Shown here: piece after piece, positions 26,259 through 33,743 of the stretch
Layout: each line of letters starts with the position of its first letter
How positions within the stretch are numbered: the stretch's first letter is position 1
Assembly (NCBI RefSeq): GCF_003390335.1
Contig: NZ_QUOU01000001.1
Span: 2,666,001 to 2,730,000 of the forward strand
DNA: 64,000 nt
DNA from: Thalassotalea euphylliae
Lineage (GTDB): Bacteria; Pseudomonadota; Gammaproteobacteria; Enterobacterales; Alteromonadaceae
Direction: 5' to 3'
Translations under genes and position numbers: made by a program
The notes under the pieces: model-generated
What the model was told of the DNA's origin: nothing
The model's input: only the letters and a program-made list of their open reading frames with translations
Databases searched by the model: none

Positions 26259-27827
26259 ATGATTAATCCGACGCTGAAACATGTTCCGTGTAAAGTACAA
26301 CCTAAACGCGATAGCCAACGCTTAACGCTTACCATCGTATTCCATCCAGATTTGCAACGCATTGGCCAGCAATGCCAACCTGATACTTCTGCTGTTGCTA
26401 TTTCACGTTTATCGCCGCTTTTTGGTCAAGGCTCTAATGACCCCTCCCCCGAACCCTTGGCCGATCCCTTTTTAAGTCGAACGCCGATATCGCTTTGTAA
26501 GAAAGGAAAGTGCTGGCATTTGTCGAATTTGGATAGCCCCATACCAATCAGTAACGCAGAAGACGACAGCATCGAACAGCTGCATATGACCGAGCAAATG
26601 TTGGACAAGGGCGTACTTTTTGTCCTCTCAGGTCGAATTGTCTTGCTGTGCCATTATTGCCCTAACCTCAGCCTTAACGTCACTGACAACATGGGACTTG
26701 TTGGTGTCAGTGAAAATATCACCAATGTTAGAAATTTGGTTGCCAAAGTCGGCCGTTTAAAAGCGCCTGTTTTGATCCGAGGCGAGTCGGGTACGGGTAA
26801 AGAAGTGGTCGCGCAGGCTATTCATGAATACAGTGAACGCAGCAATAAAAAGCTTGTTTGCATTAACATGGCAGCAATATCTAAGGAGCTTGTTAATACC
26901 GAGCTATTTGGTAGCGTTAAGGGCGGTTTCACTGGCGCGGTAAGCAGACATGGCTGCTTTAAAGAGGCAGATCACAGCAGTTTGTTTTTAGACGAAATTG
27001 GTGAAGCATCGATTGAAGTGCAAGCGGCTTTACTCAGAGCGCTGGAAACGGGGGTCGTGCAGCCTGTTGGTAGCAATCGGGATACGGCGGTAGATGTGCG
27101 CTTTATTGCCGCAACGGACGCTAACCTAGAAGCCCTAATAGGGCAAGAGTCGTTTAGAATGCCTTTGTTACAGCGTCTTTCAGGTTTGGTGATTGAGCTC
27201 ACCCCCTTGCGCAATCGTCGCGAAGATATAGCGCCAATCTTGCATAAGCTATTGCAGATTAAATTCAGCGAAACGCACCAACTTGATAAGCTTCAACATA
27301 TGCAGCAAAGCGAGATTGGTTATTGGGCTTGGTTTTTTGCTCAGTGTTGTCAGCTGGAGTGGCCCGGCAATGTCCGCCAATTAAAAAACATGGTAACCCA
27401 GTTAAGTATTGCTTTGCTTGACAGCACTGACGCAAGTAGTTTCGATTGGCACAGTTTTGTACAAACGATTAAGAAACAGCATCAGATCGCCAGTAGTCCT
27501 ACTATGGCGATTGACAACTCTATCGAAGCACCGCCTTTAGTAAGAAGAAAGCCCAGAGAAATTGATGATGAAGAGGTACTGAATGCATTGGAAAAGCATC
27601 AATGGCAGATCAAACTTGCAGCCAGTGAATTGCTTATCTCCCGCGCTGCGTTATATCAAAGAATAGACTCAAGTCCTGTGCTTCGCCGTGCAAGCAATAT
27701 TTCGTCCGCTGAGCTTCAATCGAGTTTTGCTGATTGCAGTGGAGACTTAGATCAGATGGTGGATATGCTACAAGTCTCTAAACAAGCACTAATACGTCGA
27801 TTGCATGAAATTGGTCTGACTCACTAG
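26259..27827 (+). CDS. Sigma-54-type AAA+ transcriptional activator with FHA-like N-terminus and two Fis-type HTH segments
   Basis: This 522-residue regulator has a central AAA+ domain: Walker A GESGTGKE at 175-182, the sigma-54 contact loop GGFTGA at 222-227 (normally GAFTGA), Walker B LFLDEIGE at 242-249 and FIAATDANLEAL. The N-terminus (about 20-130: LTIVFHPDLQRIGQ, LADPFLSRTPISL, GVLFVLSGRIVLLCH) resembles the FHA-like domain of activators paired with Ser/Thr kinases, which would let it bind a phosphothreonine. The C-terminus has a Fis-like HTH (VLNALEKHQWQIKLAASELL...) and a second similar segment (SGDLDQMVDMLQVSKQALI). Its stop overlaps the kinase start by one base. Confidence 0.85.
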   Translation: MINPTLKHVPCKVQPKRDSQRLTLTIVFHPDLQRIGQQCQPDTSAVAISRLSPLFGQGSNDPSPEPLADPFLSRTPISLCKKGKCWHLSNLDSPIPISNAEDDSIEQLHMTEQMLDKGVLFVLSGRIVLLCHYCPNLSLNVTDNMGLVGVSENITNVRNLVAKVGRLKAPVLIRGESGTGKEVVAQAIHEYSERSNKKLVCINMAAISKELVNTELFGSVKGGFTGAVSRHGCFKEADHSSLFLDEIGEASIEVQAALLRALETGVVQPVGSNRDTAVDVRFIAATDANLEALIGQESFRMPLLQRLSGLVIELTPLRNRREDIAPILHKLLQIKFSETHQLDKLQHMQQSEIGYWAWFFAQCCQLEWPGNVRQLKNMVTQLSIALLDSTDASSFDWHSFVQTIKKQHQIASSPTMAIDNSIEAPPLVRRKPREIDDEEVLNALEKHQWQIKLAASELLISRAALYQRIDSSPVLRRASNISSAELQSSFADCSGDLDQMVDMLQVSKQALIRRLHEIGLTH

Positions 27828-30319
27828 TGGTGGAACACATGGTTCCATCTGGCGAGATTGGGCACTACCAGATTGAATCTATTTTAGGAAAAGGAAGCAG
27901 TAGTACCGTTTTCAAAGCCTTCGACCCGCGCTTGTCTCGTAAGGTAGCGATAAAGTTGCTGCATGCTTACGAGCAAGATGATGTGCTACAGGAAGCGAAA
28001 AGAGTGGCTTCCATTCACGATCCTCATGTGGTCACCATCTACGATGTAGTCATGTACCAATCTCAAACTGCATTAGTTATGGAATACCTTCCAGGCGAAA
28101 CGCTTGCCGATCGCCTAGCGTCTTCTCACCCTGATTTAAAGTCGGCCCTTTCTTACGCATTAGAAATTGCTAAAGGTTTGCACGCTATTCATCAGGTCGG
28201 CTTGGTTCATCAGGATGTCAAAGCTGAAAACTGTTTTTTTGATGAAAATCAATGCTTGAAAGTGGGCGATCTGGGCATTGCAAAACCGATTCATCAGCAA
28301 TCGCCAAGCCCAATGGCAGGCAGCGTGTATTCATTAAGTCCTGAGCAAATTCAACAAACGCATATTGGCATTAGCAGCGACTTATTTTCACTAGGCGTAT
28401 TACTTTATCAAATGCTAATGCACAGGCACCCTTTTGCCGAACAAAACAATTCCAAACAAACGTTGGACAATATTCTTAACTCGACACCCGCTGAGCCAAA
28501 AACAGGTTATGAGCGCATTGACTCTTTGGTACTGAAACTGCTGAACAAAACACCAGAGCACCGCCCTCAGTCGGCTCAGCAGGTAATCACAACGATTAAG
28601 AGTGTGCTCAACACCGAGCTTTCGCCCTTTGGTAATATAACCATTTCGCAAGATAACCCGGCACTAGAAGCGGCACGAGTAAAGCTAGAGTATAAAAACA
28701 AGGCAAAAAGCAACACACGTAAAGGATTAGCATTTGTCACTACCTTCATGTTGTTAGCCTTGATAGCTTGGTTTGTTTGGCCGCCAACACCGCGTTATAT
28801 CGCCGTACTCGATCCCATTGTATTATCCGGCGATGACCACCCTGATATACCGCTGATTAAGGCCTCGATAAATCAGGCAACCATTCAAGTTATTCAGTCT
28901 TTAGAGCAAAACAGCATGGTTGCTGCTGACGAAGTTAGCCCACTCTCGGGAAAGCCGGCAAATATCAAGCAAATTCAGCAAGTCACTGCCGCGGATGAAG
29001 TGCTATTCACTCAGCTCGATTGTTTAACGAGTCAATGTGCGGTTACGTTTAGCCTTTGGCAAGGAACTCCTGCGGTGTTGGTCGATCAGCAGCAAGTGCA
29101 AGTGCCCACAGATCGTCTACTCTACATTAGCGATTTGATTCACTCTTTCCTCACACCTTGGTTAGATGGCGATAAAGACTCGCGAATGCCTGCGTCAGAC
29201 GAACAGTCTTTTCGTACCTTTTTAGGCTTAAAACAAGCGTTTCAAAATAACGAGTTATCACTAATGCATTACATCGACTCATTGGAAGCGCTGGCCGAGG
29301 GCGAGTGTCGATATGAGGAAATATGCCATATTTTGCTCGAAGCCTATAGCAAGCAATTCTACCGACAGCGAGATACTGCTTGGCTTGAAAAAGCACGCGA
29401 ACTTGTCTCTTCGGCAGAAAACTCAACGGAAAACCTTACCAACAGAATGATGATTTCAATTGCCGCGTTAGAGATCCGTGCACAAAACTTCGATGAGGCA
29501 GATCAGTGGCTTACGAGGCTTGAGAATAAATACCGTGTTGATGACTCAGTAAAGTCCTTACGCGCAAGGTGGTATTTTAGCCAAGGTATCATAGTAAAAG
29601 GTCGTAATCTGCTCTCAGATTTAATTAAAGAGCGCCCAGCAGCGAAACATTTATTCAACTATGCACTCATGCTGTTCAAATCTGGCGAATTGGCAGATGC
29701 ATCGGCTACTTTAGACAAGCTTTTTGTTAGAGTTCCAGACCATACAAAGGGCTTAGAGTTATATGGCGTTCTGCGTCATTACGAAGGTGACTGGCGCGGT
29801 GTCATTTCGACCTATCAACAACTGATTGCAATGAACCAAGGAAACAACCCGATCACCCAATCAAATATAGGCTTTGCCTACACTATGCAAAATGACAGTG
29901 AAAATGCGCTAAAACATTTAAGAAAAGCCCACAAGCTCTCGCCGTCAAACCCACAAATATTGATCAACCTTGCCGATGCTGAGAGCATCTTTGGTGATAA
30001 ACAGCTCGCTTTTAGTTATTACGAGACAGTCATTAAGCAAATCAGTCAGTTGCCGAAAAAAACGCAAAACGACACCTTAACCTTGGCGCAAGCACTAGCC
30101 CATACAAATAAATATGATGAAGCTCAGCTTGAGTTGCTAAAAGTTGAACGTGATACAATTGAAGATCCCTACACCTATTACTACCTTTGCTTGATCTATT
30201 CACTATTAGGCGATACTTCAACCGCCTCAGCGTACAAAACTAAAGCACTTGACTCAGGCATTGCGATAACATGGTTTGATCTCGCTTGGTTTAATTTGGC
30301 TCCCAATCAGGAAGAATAA
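27827..30319 (+). CDS. Membrane Ser/Thr protein kinase with C-terminal TPR region
   Basis: This 830-residue Hanks-type kinase has the glycine loop LGKGSSSTV at 20-28, K43 in VAIK, catalytic H128-Q-D130-V-K-A-E-N135 (HQD instead of HRD), D148-L-G150 in place of DFG, and S171-P-E173. One TM helix at about 300-320 separates the cytoplasmic kinase from a C-terminal part. That part has a sensor-like stretch (about 323-530) and then TPR repeats (about 600-825: ITQSNIGFAYTMQNDSENALKHL and similar). The start is GTG overlapping the activator stop (TAGTG); a Met four codons later is possible. It probably phosphorylates the FHA-bearing activator or partners; this is inferred from coupling. Confidence 0.85.
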   Translation: MVEHMVPSGEIGHYQIESILGKGSSSTVFKAFDPRLSRKVAIKLLHAYEQDDVLQEAKRVASIHDPHVVTIYDVVMYQSQTALVMEYLPGETLADRLASSHPDLKSALSYALEIAKGLHAIHQVGLVHQDVKAENCFFDENQCLKVGDLGIAKPIHQQSPSPMAGSVYSLSPEQIQQTHIGISSDLFSLGVLLYQMLMHRHPFAEQNNSKQTLDNILNSTPAEPKTGYERIDSLVLKLLNKTPEHRPQSAQQVITTIKSVLNTELSPFGNITISQDNPALEAARVKLEYKNKAKSNTRKGLAFVTTFMLLALIAWFVWPPTPRYIAVLDPIVLSGDDHPDIPLIKASINQATIQVIQSLEQNSMVAADEVSPLSGKPANIKQIQQVTAADEVLFTQLDCLTSQCAVTFSLWQGTPAVLVDQQQVQVPTDRLLYISDLIHSFLTPWLDGDKDSRMPASDEQSFRTFLGLKQAFQNNELSLMHYIDSLEALAEGECRYEEICHILLEAYSKQFYRQRDTAWLEKARELVSSAENSTENLTNRMMISIAALEIRAQNFDEADQWLTRLENKYRVDDSVKSLRARWYFSQGIIVKGRNLLSDLIKERPAAKHLFNYALMLFKSGELADASATLDKLFVRVPDHTKGLELYGVLRHYEGDWRGVISTYQQLIAMNQGNNPITQSNIGFAYTMQNDSENALKHLRKAHKLSPSNPQILINLADAESIFGDKQLAFSYYETVIKQISQLPKKTQNDTLTLAQALAHTNKYDEAQLELLKVERDTIEDPYTYYYLCLIYSLLGDTSTASAYKTKALDSGIAITWFDLAWFNLAPNQEE

Positions 30320-30812
30320 TCATAGGGTCGTGAGAAAAAAATAAATTGTCTTCTCTATCTCGCATCACAAAACGAAACCCCACTTTATTGCCCGCATAGT
30401 GTGCATTTTGAGATCGACTATTGGTGTACCAAAAATCAGAGGGAATGATGGTAATCCGCAAGAGATCATCACCTTCTAGTTCAGTCTCTATTGCATTGAG
30501 CTTTTGCATTTGTTCATTGCCAGCCGCAAATAACACACCATCAAAAACTTGCTGACAAGACGCACTGCCAGACTTTGCAAAGCTCAGCTTTGCGTCACCC
30601 CGAACGTGCACATAAATTGACGCGGTAAGCTTTTCTTGTCCACGTTGTATGTAGGTAACAAAGTTGTCTACTTTGTTTTTTGAAAATGTCATGTACCAAG
30701 TATCGGGATCTTTTTTATCCACAATATTCAATTTTACGCGGGCTCGGTTGGGTTTAACACGCGCATCTAAATTCAAATGGTGATAGGTATGACTAGAGAC
30801 AAAATTTTTCAT
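30291..30812 (-). CDS. Unknown 173-aa beta-rich protein
   Basis: I do not recognise this protein. It has no signal peptide or TM helix and alternates short hydrophobic and polar runs, suggesting a beta-sandwich (TWYMTFSKNKVDNFVTYIQ, SIYVHVRGDAKLSFA, LLRITIIPSDFWY, VGFRFVMRDREDNLFF). A single Cys lies near residue 91. It converges on the kinase gene, and the two coding ends overlap by 29 bp, which suggests a long-standing association. An AAGGAC-type ribosome site lies just upstream of the ATG. It may belong functionally to the protease-kinase island. Confidence 0.7.
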   Translation of the reverse strand: MKNFVSSHTYHHLNLDARVKPNRARVKLNIVDKKDPDTWYMTFSKNKVDNFVTYIQRGQEKLTASIYVHVRGDAKLSFAKSGSASCQQVFDGVLFAAGNEQMQKLNAIETELEGDDLLRITIIPSDFWYTNSRSQNAHYAGNKVGFRFVMRDREDNLFFSHDPMIILPDWEPN

Positions 30813-30902
30813 TGGATAGTCCTTATTTTTTACAACGCTAATTAAAAGTGCTGCTTTGCAAGCGAAATAACTAACGCTTACATATGTGTCCTACATCCTA
30901 TT

Positions 30903-31167
30903 TATACCAATTGAAATAACTACTTAATCATTCAGCGAGAATTAAAAGGCTTAGAGGCAAGGCATTGATTGCAGAGAATGGTCGCTCCCTTGTCAAAATC
31001 AATAACGCAGCATATGAGCCTTTTAAACTCGCCCTTTGGGAGCGTATCAGCGTCTCGATAACGGCGCCAAATTAATGAGATGTAGAATAACTATATCAAC
31101 AAAAATTTGGCTTGTTCTCCCACCGCTGATAGCGCTCTGAATTGATCAATTAATTAATTCAATTGGT
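30903..31167. repeat. MITE-like element with terminal inverted repeats
   Basis: The left end TATACCAATTGAA (30903-30915) is inverted at the right end as TTCAATTGG (31158-31166). The right arm (31139-31167) is repeated at 34764-34794 with only a few differences. No coding sequence is inside, and a structured hairpin repeat is nested within it. A non-autonomous mobile element or its relic is plausible. Confidence 0.5.
30942..31026. repeat. Dispersed hairpin repeat, copy A
   Basis: TTAAAAGGCT (30942-30951) pairs with AGCCTTTTAA (31017-31026). The interior (GGCAAGGCATTGATTGCAGA, GGTCGCTC, AATCAATAACGCAGCAT) is nearly identical to the copy at 63854-63952. The two stems differ in sequence but both pair, so the structure seems conserved. 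Confidence 0.65.
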
Positions 31168-31239
31168 TTTAATTGTAGGGCATTTGTACTGATGTTGCTT
31201 TGCGTTGTAAAAAATTCTCTTGGAGCCAAAGTACAGACT

Positions 31240-31272
31240 GAAAAGAGTAGAAGGTTCTCTCGCTTACCAGTG
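31240..31272 (-). pseudogene. Fragment of a decayed tRNA-Val repeat unit
   Basis: AAAGAGTAGAAGG then TTCTCTCGCTTACCAGTG matches the 5' half of the three decayed copies that follow. The shared spacer TTTAAAGAAATAAAATAAG comes next. The T-arm half is no longer recognisable. Confidence 0.5.
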
Positions 31273-31311
31273 CTTTAAAGAAATAAAATAAGGAGATTTA
31301 ACTTTAAGAAT

Positions 31312-31387
31312 TGGCGAACGGTACTGGGCTTGAACCAGTGATTTGGCCCGGATGTAAAGAGTAGAAGATGCTCTTCACTTACCAATG
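31312..31387 (-). pseudogene. Decayed tRNA-Val copy 1
   Basis: The copy keeps exactly 76 nt and the T-arm (ACTGGGCTTGAACCAGTGA), but the CCA end and acceptor stem are damaged, and the anticodon and D arms have diverged so that they no longer pair. It lies in register with the intact array, 115 bp before the next copy. Confidence 0.65.
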
Positions 31388-31426
31388 ATTTAAAGAAATA
31401 AAATAAAAGGATTTAACTTTAAGAAG

Positions 31427-31503
31427 TGGTGGACGGTACTGGGCTTGAACTAGTGACTTGGCGCGGGTTGCAAAGAGATGAAGGTGCTCTTTGTTTACCA
31501 ATG
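31427..31503 (-). pseudogene. Decayed tRNA-Val copy 2
   Basis: The encoded CCA, acceptor 3' strand and T-arm are present, with one T-stem change (GAACTAGTG for GAACCAGTG). The anticodon and D arms are diverged and the 5' acceptor strand no longer matches. This copy most resembles the possible remnant beside gltX. Confidence 0.65.
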
Positions 31504-31537
31504 CTTCAAAGAAATAAGGAGATTTAATTTTATGAAA

Positions 31538-31613
31538 TGGTGGACGGTACTGGGCTTGAACCAGTGACTTGGCGCGGGTGTAAAGAGTTGAAGGTGCTCT
31601 TCTCTTACCAATG
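31538..31613 (-). pseudogene. Decayed tRNA-Val copy 3
   Basis: The 3' part (CCA, acceptor strand, T-arm) is identical to the intact genes. The 5' part is diverged: the 5' acceptor strand, read CATTGGT on the minus strand, no longer pairs with ACCGTCC, and no anticodon stem forms. It lies 115 bp before the last intact gene. Confidence 0.7.
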
Positions 31614-31652
31614 ATTTAAAGAAATAAAATAAGAGAATTTAACTTTAAGAAG

Positions 31653-31728
31653 TGGTGGACGGTACTGGGCTTGAACCAGTGACCCCCGCCTTGTAAGGGC
31701 GGTGCTCTCCCAACTGAGCTAACCGTCC
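31653..31728 (-). tRNA. tRNA-Val (anticodon UAC), copy 6 of the transcript
   Basis: The 76-nt gene includes an encoded CCA. The acceptor stem GGACGGT/ACCGTCC is perfect, the anticodon loop is CTTACAA with anticodon TAC, and the T-loop is TTCAAGC. It is the last intact gene of the array transcribed from 32384. Confidence 0.97.
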
Positions 31729-31768
31729 GGGTCATAAAATATTACTTGTTTAGCCACTAGTAAAATAG

Positions 31769-31844
31769 TGGTGGACGGTACTGGGCTTGAACCAGTGACC
31801 CCCGCCTTGTAAGGGCGGTGCTCTCCCAACTGAGCTAACCGTCC
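31769..31844 (-). tRNA. tRNA-Val (UAC)
   Basis: Identical in sequence to the other five intact copies, with encoded CCA. A 40-bp spacer separates it from the following copy. Confidence 0.97.
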
Positions 31845-31892
31845 GGGTCGTTGAGTTTTGCTTATTTAACCACTCGCATTCTCAAAAATAAG

Positions 31893-31968
31893 TGGTGGAC
31901 GGTACTGGGCTTGAACCAGTGACCCCCGCCTTGTAAGGGCGGTGCTCTCCCAACTGAGCTAACCGTCC
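31893..31968 (-). tRNA. tRNA-Val (UAC)
   Basis: Identical intact copy with anticodon TAC and encoded CCA. The spacers around it are about 50 bp and share the sequence TTATTTAACCACTCG. Confidence 0.97.
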
Positions 31969-32018
31969 GGGTCATTGAGTTTTGCTTATTTAACCACTCG
32001 TATACTCAAAAATATAAG

Positions 32019-32094
32019 TGGTGGACGGTACTGGGCTTGAACCAGTGACCCCCGCCTTGTAAGGGCGGTGCTCTCCCAACTGAGCTAACCGTCC
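32019..32094 (-). tRNA. tRNA-Val (UAC)
   Basis: Identical intact copy. The 126-bp unit spacing is shared with its neighbours, so the array grew by tandem duplication of gene plus spacer. Confidence 0.97.
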
Positions 32095-32144
32095 GGGTCA
32101 TTGAGTTTTACTTATTTAACCACTCGTATACTCAAAAATATAAG

Positions 32145-32220
32145 TGGTGGACGGTACTGGGCTTGAACCAGTGACCCCCGCCTTGTAAGGGCGGTGCTCT
32201 CCCAACTGAGCTAACCGTCC
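32145..32220 (-). tRNA. tRNA-Val (UAC)
   Basis: Identical intact copy with encoded CCA, one unit (126 bp) from the preceding copy. Confidence 0.97.
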
Positions 32221-32269
32221 GGGTCATTGAGTTTTGCTTATTTAACCACTCGCATTCTCAAAAAGTAAG

Positions 32270-32345
32270 TGGTGGACGGTACTGGGCTTGAACCAGTGAC
32301 CCCCGCCTTGTAAGGGCGGTGCTCTCCCAACTGAGCTAACCGTCC
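32270..32345 (-). tRNA. tRNA-Val (UAC), promoter-proximal copy
   Basis: First gene of the array, identical to the others. It lies 17 nt downstream of the -10 box of a near-consensus promoter, so the 5' leader is very short. Confidence 0.97.
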
Positions 32346-32361
32346 GTCTCTGTGGGGGCGT

Positions 32362-32389
32362 ATTATAGGGAGCTTTGATTTACTGTCAA
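32362..32389 (-). promoter_or_regulatory. Consensus sigma-70 promoter of the tRNA-Val array with GC-rich discriminator
   Basis: On the minus strand TTGACA (32389-32384) and TATAAT (32367-32362), both perfect consensus, are separated by 16 bp. The -10 box is followed by ACGCCCCC. Such a GC-rich discriminator is typical of stable-RNA promoters under stringent (ppGpp) control. Confidence 0.92.
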
Positions 32390-33064
32390 CACAAAAAATT
32401 CGATTTTTATCAATTTCACTGTGAAATACGTTCAAGTGGATATTAATCAGGCGAAATGTTGGTTTTACATACTTTTCATAGGTTTAAAAGTATGAACGAA
32501 GCAAATAAAGACCTGTTAGCCTTCGCTTTATATAGCTCAATAAAGACAATTACCGGATAAAAATTCGTTTTTTATGAGTTACTCAAGGCAACTACCATAT
32601 AAAAACACCTTACACTGTAAAAGTTGGCGAGATCACTACTCCGTTTGCCAGTCGCGTTACTTTAAGCATAACCCTGCACTTAACTTAAAAATTTAAAAGA
32701 CGATAAATGTCTCCCCAGATATTCGATCATTTCAACGCTCCGCGCACCATTTGACATCACAATAGAGAATCTATTTATTAAGTTGCTTTTCCCGTAGCGC
32801 ATTAGAGCAATAACCCCCCTGCTGCTTAATCACAATTGTATTCTTGGGCAACTCCCAAATTTCACCAAACTGAATTAAAACAAACTGAATTAAAGCAAAC
32901 CTACAAAGAATAAATGCATATAGAAATAAGATTCTTCATTACATTAGACTTTTCTAAATTAGTAATTTATTATCTAACCAATAATACATTAGATAAAGCT
33001 AAATTAGCACACCCTAAATTGCCTAATGATATTACATTAAAAACAGTACAAATAGCGAAATCAT
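32390..33064. other. Gene-free region between the tRNA-Val promoter and the sulfide-response operon
   Basis: This 675-bp AT-rich stretch carries no convincing gene. The only structure I can support is the inverted repeat at 32970-32996, just before the ArsR-type gene, together with two CTAAATTAG copies flanking it (32954-32962 and 32999-33007). Confidence 0.5.
32970..32996. promoter_or_regulatory. Candidate ArsR/BigR-type operator
   Basis: TTATCTAA (32970-32977) and TTAGATAA (32989-32996) form a perfect 8-bp inverted repeat with 11 bp between. Arm centres are 19 bp apart, about two helical turns. It is AT-rich, as are known BigR sites, and lies about 70 bp before the regulator's ATG. Confidence 0.55.
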
Positions 33065-33382
33065 ATGAGCCCACAACAGTTACAGCAGCAAGTGTCGTTA
33101 GCTAGCGACTACTTAAAACGTCTTAGTCATCCCACTCGGTTACTCGTGCTATGCACACTCATTGAAAGTGAAAAAACCGTTGGCGAGTTAACTCAAATTG
33201 CCGACATTAGCCAATCGGCGTTGTCACAGCACCTTGCGGTGTTACGTGAACACCAGCTGGTGAAAACTCGACGTGAGTCACAAACTATTTTTTACTCCTT
33301 AGCCGATGAAAACAGCATCAAAATTATTGATGTTCTGCATCAAATCTTTTGTCCTACAAACGAGAGCGCGTTTCATGATTAA
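33065..33382 (+). CDS. ArsR-family regulator, BigR/SqrR-like persulfide sensor
   Basis: This 105-residue winged-helix repressor has the recognition region TQIADISQSALSQHLAVLREHQLVKTRR. It carries exactly two cysteines in the relevant places, C30 (LVLCTL) and C96 (QIFCPT), 66 residues apart. This equals the spacing of the redox pair in BigR and SqrR, which form a polysulfide bridge on exposure to sulfane sulfur. The downstream rhodanese and YeeE-type transporters support a sulfide or persulfide response. It likely represses its own operon through the inverted repeat at 32970. Confidence 0.85.
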   Translation: MSPQQLQQQVSLASDYLKRLSHPTRLLVLCTLIESEKTVGELTQIADISQSALSQHLAVLREHQLVKTRRESQTIFYSLADENSIKIIDVLHQIFCPTNESAFHD

Positions 33383-33743
33383 ATCTCCACATGAGTATGT
33401 TAATGAAGTTCAAACAAAAATTAACGAACTGGATATCAAGCAATGGCAAAGCAACCCCAAAATGTATGTTTTGATCGATATCAGGGAGCCCAGTGAAATT
33501 ACCAAAGGTATGCTGCCAAACGCCACACATATCGCGCGGGGCTTACTCGAATTTCAACTGATGAATCACCCGGCACTAATCACGCTTTCCGCTTTAGAGC
33601 AAGCTTCTGCCAATATCTTGCTTTATTGTCAATCTGGCGGGCGTTCAGCCCTTTCTACTAAGTCATTGTCAAATATGGGCTTTAATAATGTGCATTCACT
33701 CAAGGGAGGCTATAACGAATGGTTGAAGCTAACAACCAGTTGA
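33375..33743 (+). CDS. Rhodanese-like sulfurtransferase
   Basis: This 122-residue single-domain rhodanese is read from the ATG at 33375, which overlaps the regulator stop by 8 bp. A longer in-frame start inside the regulator gene is less likely. The domain signature VLIDIREPSEITKGMLPNATHI leads to the catalytic loop LLYCQSGGRSALS with the active cysteine. It should move sulfane sulfur, for example between persulfides and acceptors, in the cytoplasm. It is coupled at both ends, overlapping the next gene by 25 bp. Confidence 0.88.
   Translation: MIKSPHEYVNEVQTKINELDIKQWQSNPKMYVLIDIREPSEITKGMLPNATHIARGLLEFQLMNHPALITLSALEQASANILLYCQSGGRSALSTKSLSNMGFNNVHSLKGGYNEWLKLTTS

Noticed and set aside
23686..31300. 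Prophage or integrative element with its own integrase
   Set aside because: No integrase, transposase, phage structural or replication gene is present in the island.
31200..32345. Regularly spaced repeats that could suggest a CRISPR array
   Set aside because: The repeat units are tRNA-Val genes or their decayed copies with similar, not unique, spacers, and no cas genes are near.
32238..32435. 65-residue open frame on the minus strand
   Set aside because: It reads through the first tRNA-Val gene (the familiar GVTGSSPVPSTTY artefact) and its promoter.
32914..33105. 63-residue open frame before the ArsR gene
   Set aside because: It has AT-driven composition, no ribosome-binding site, overlaps the regulator start and covers the putative operator.
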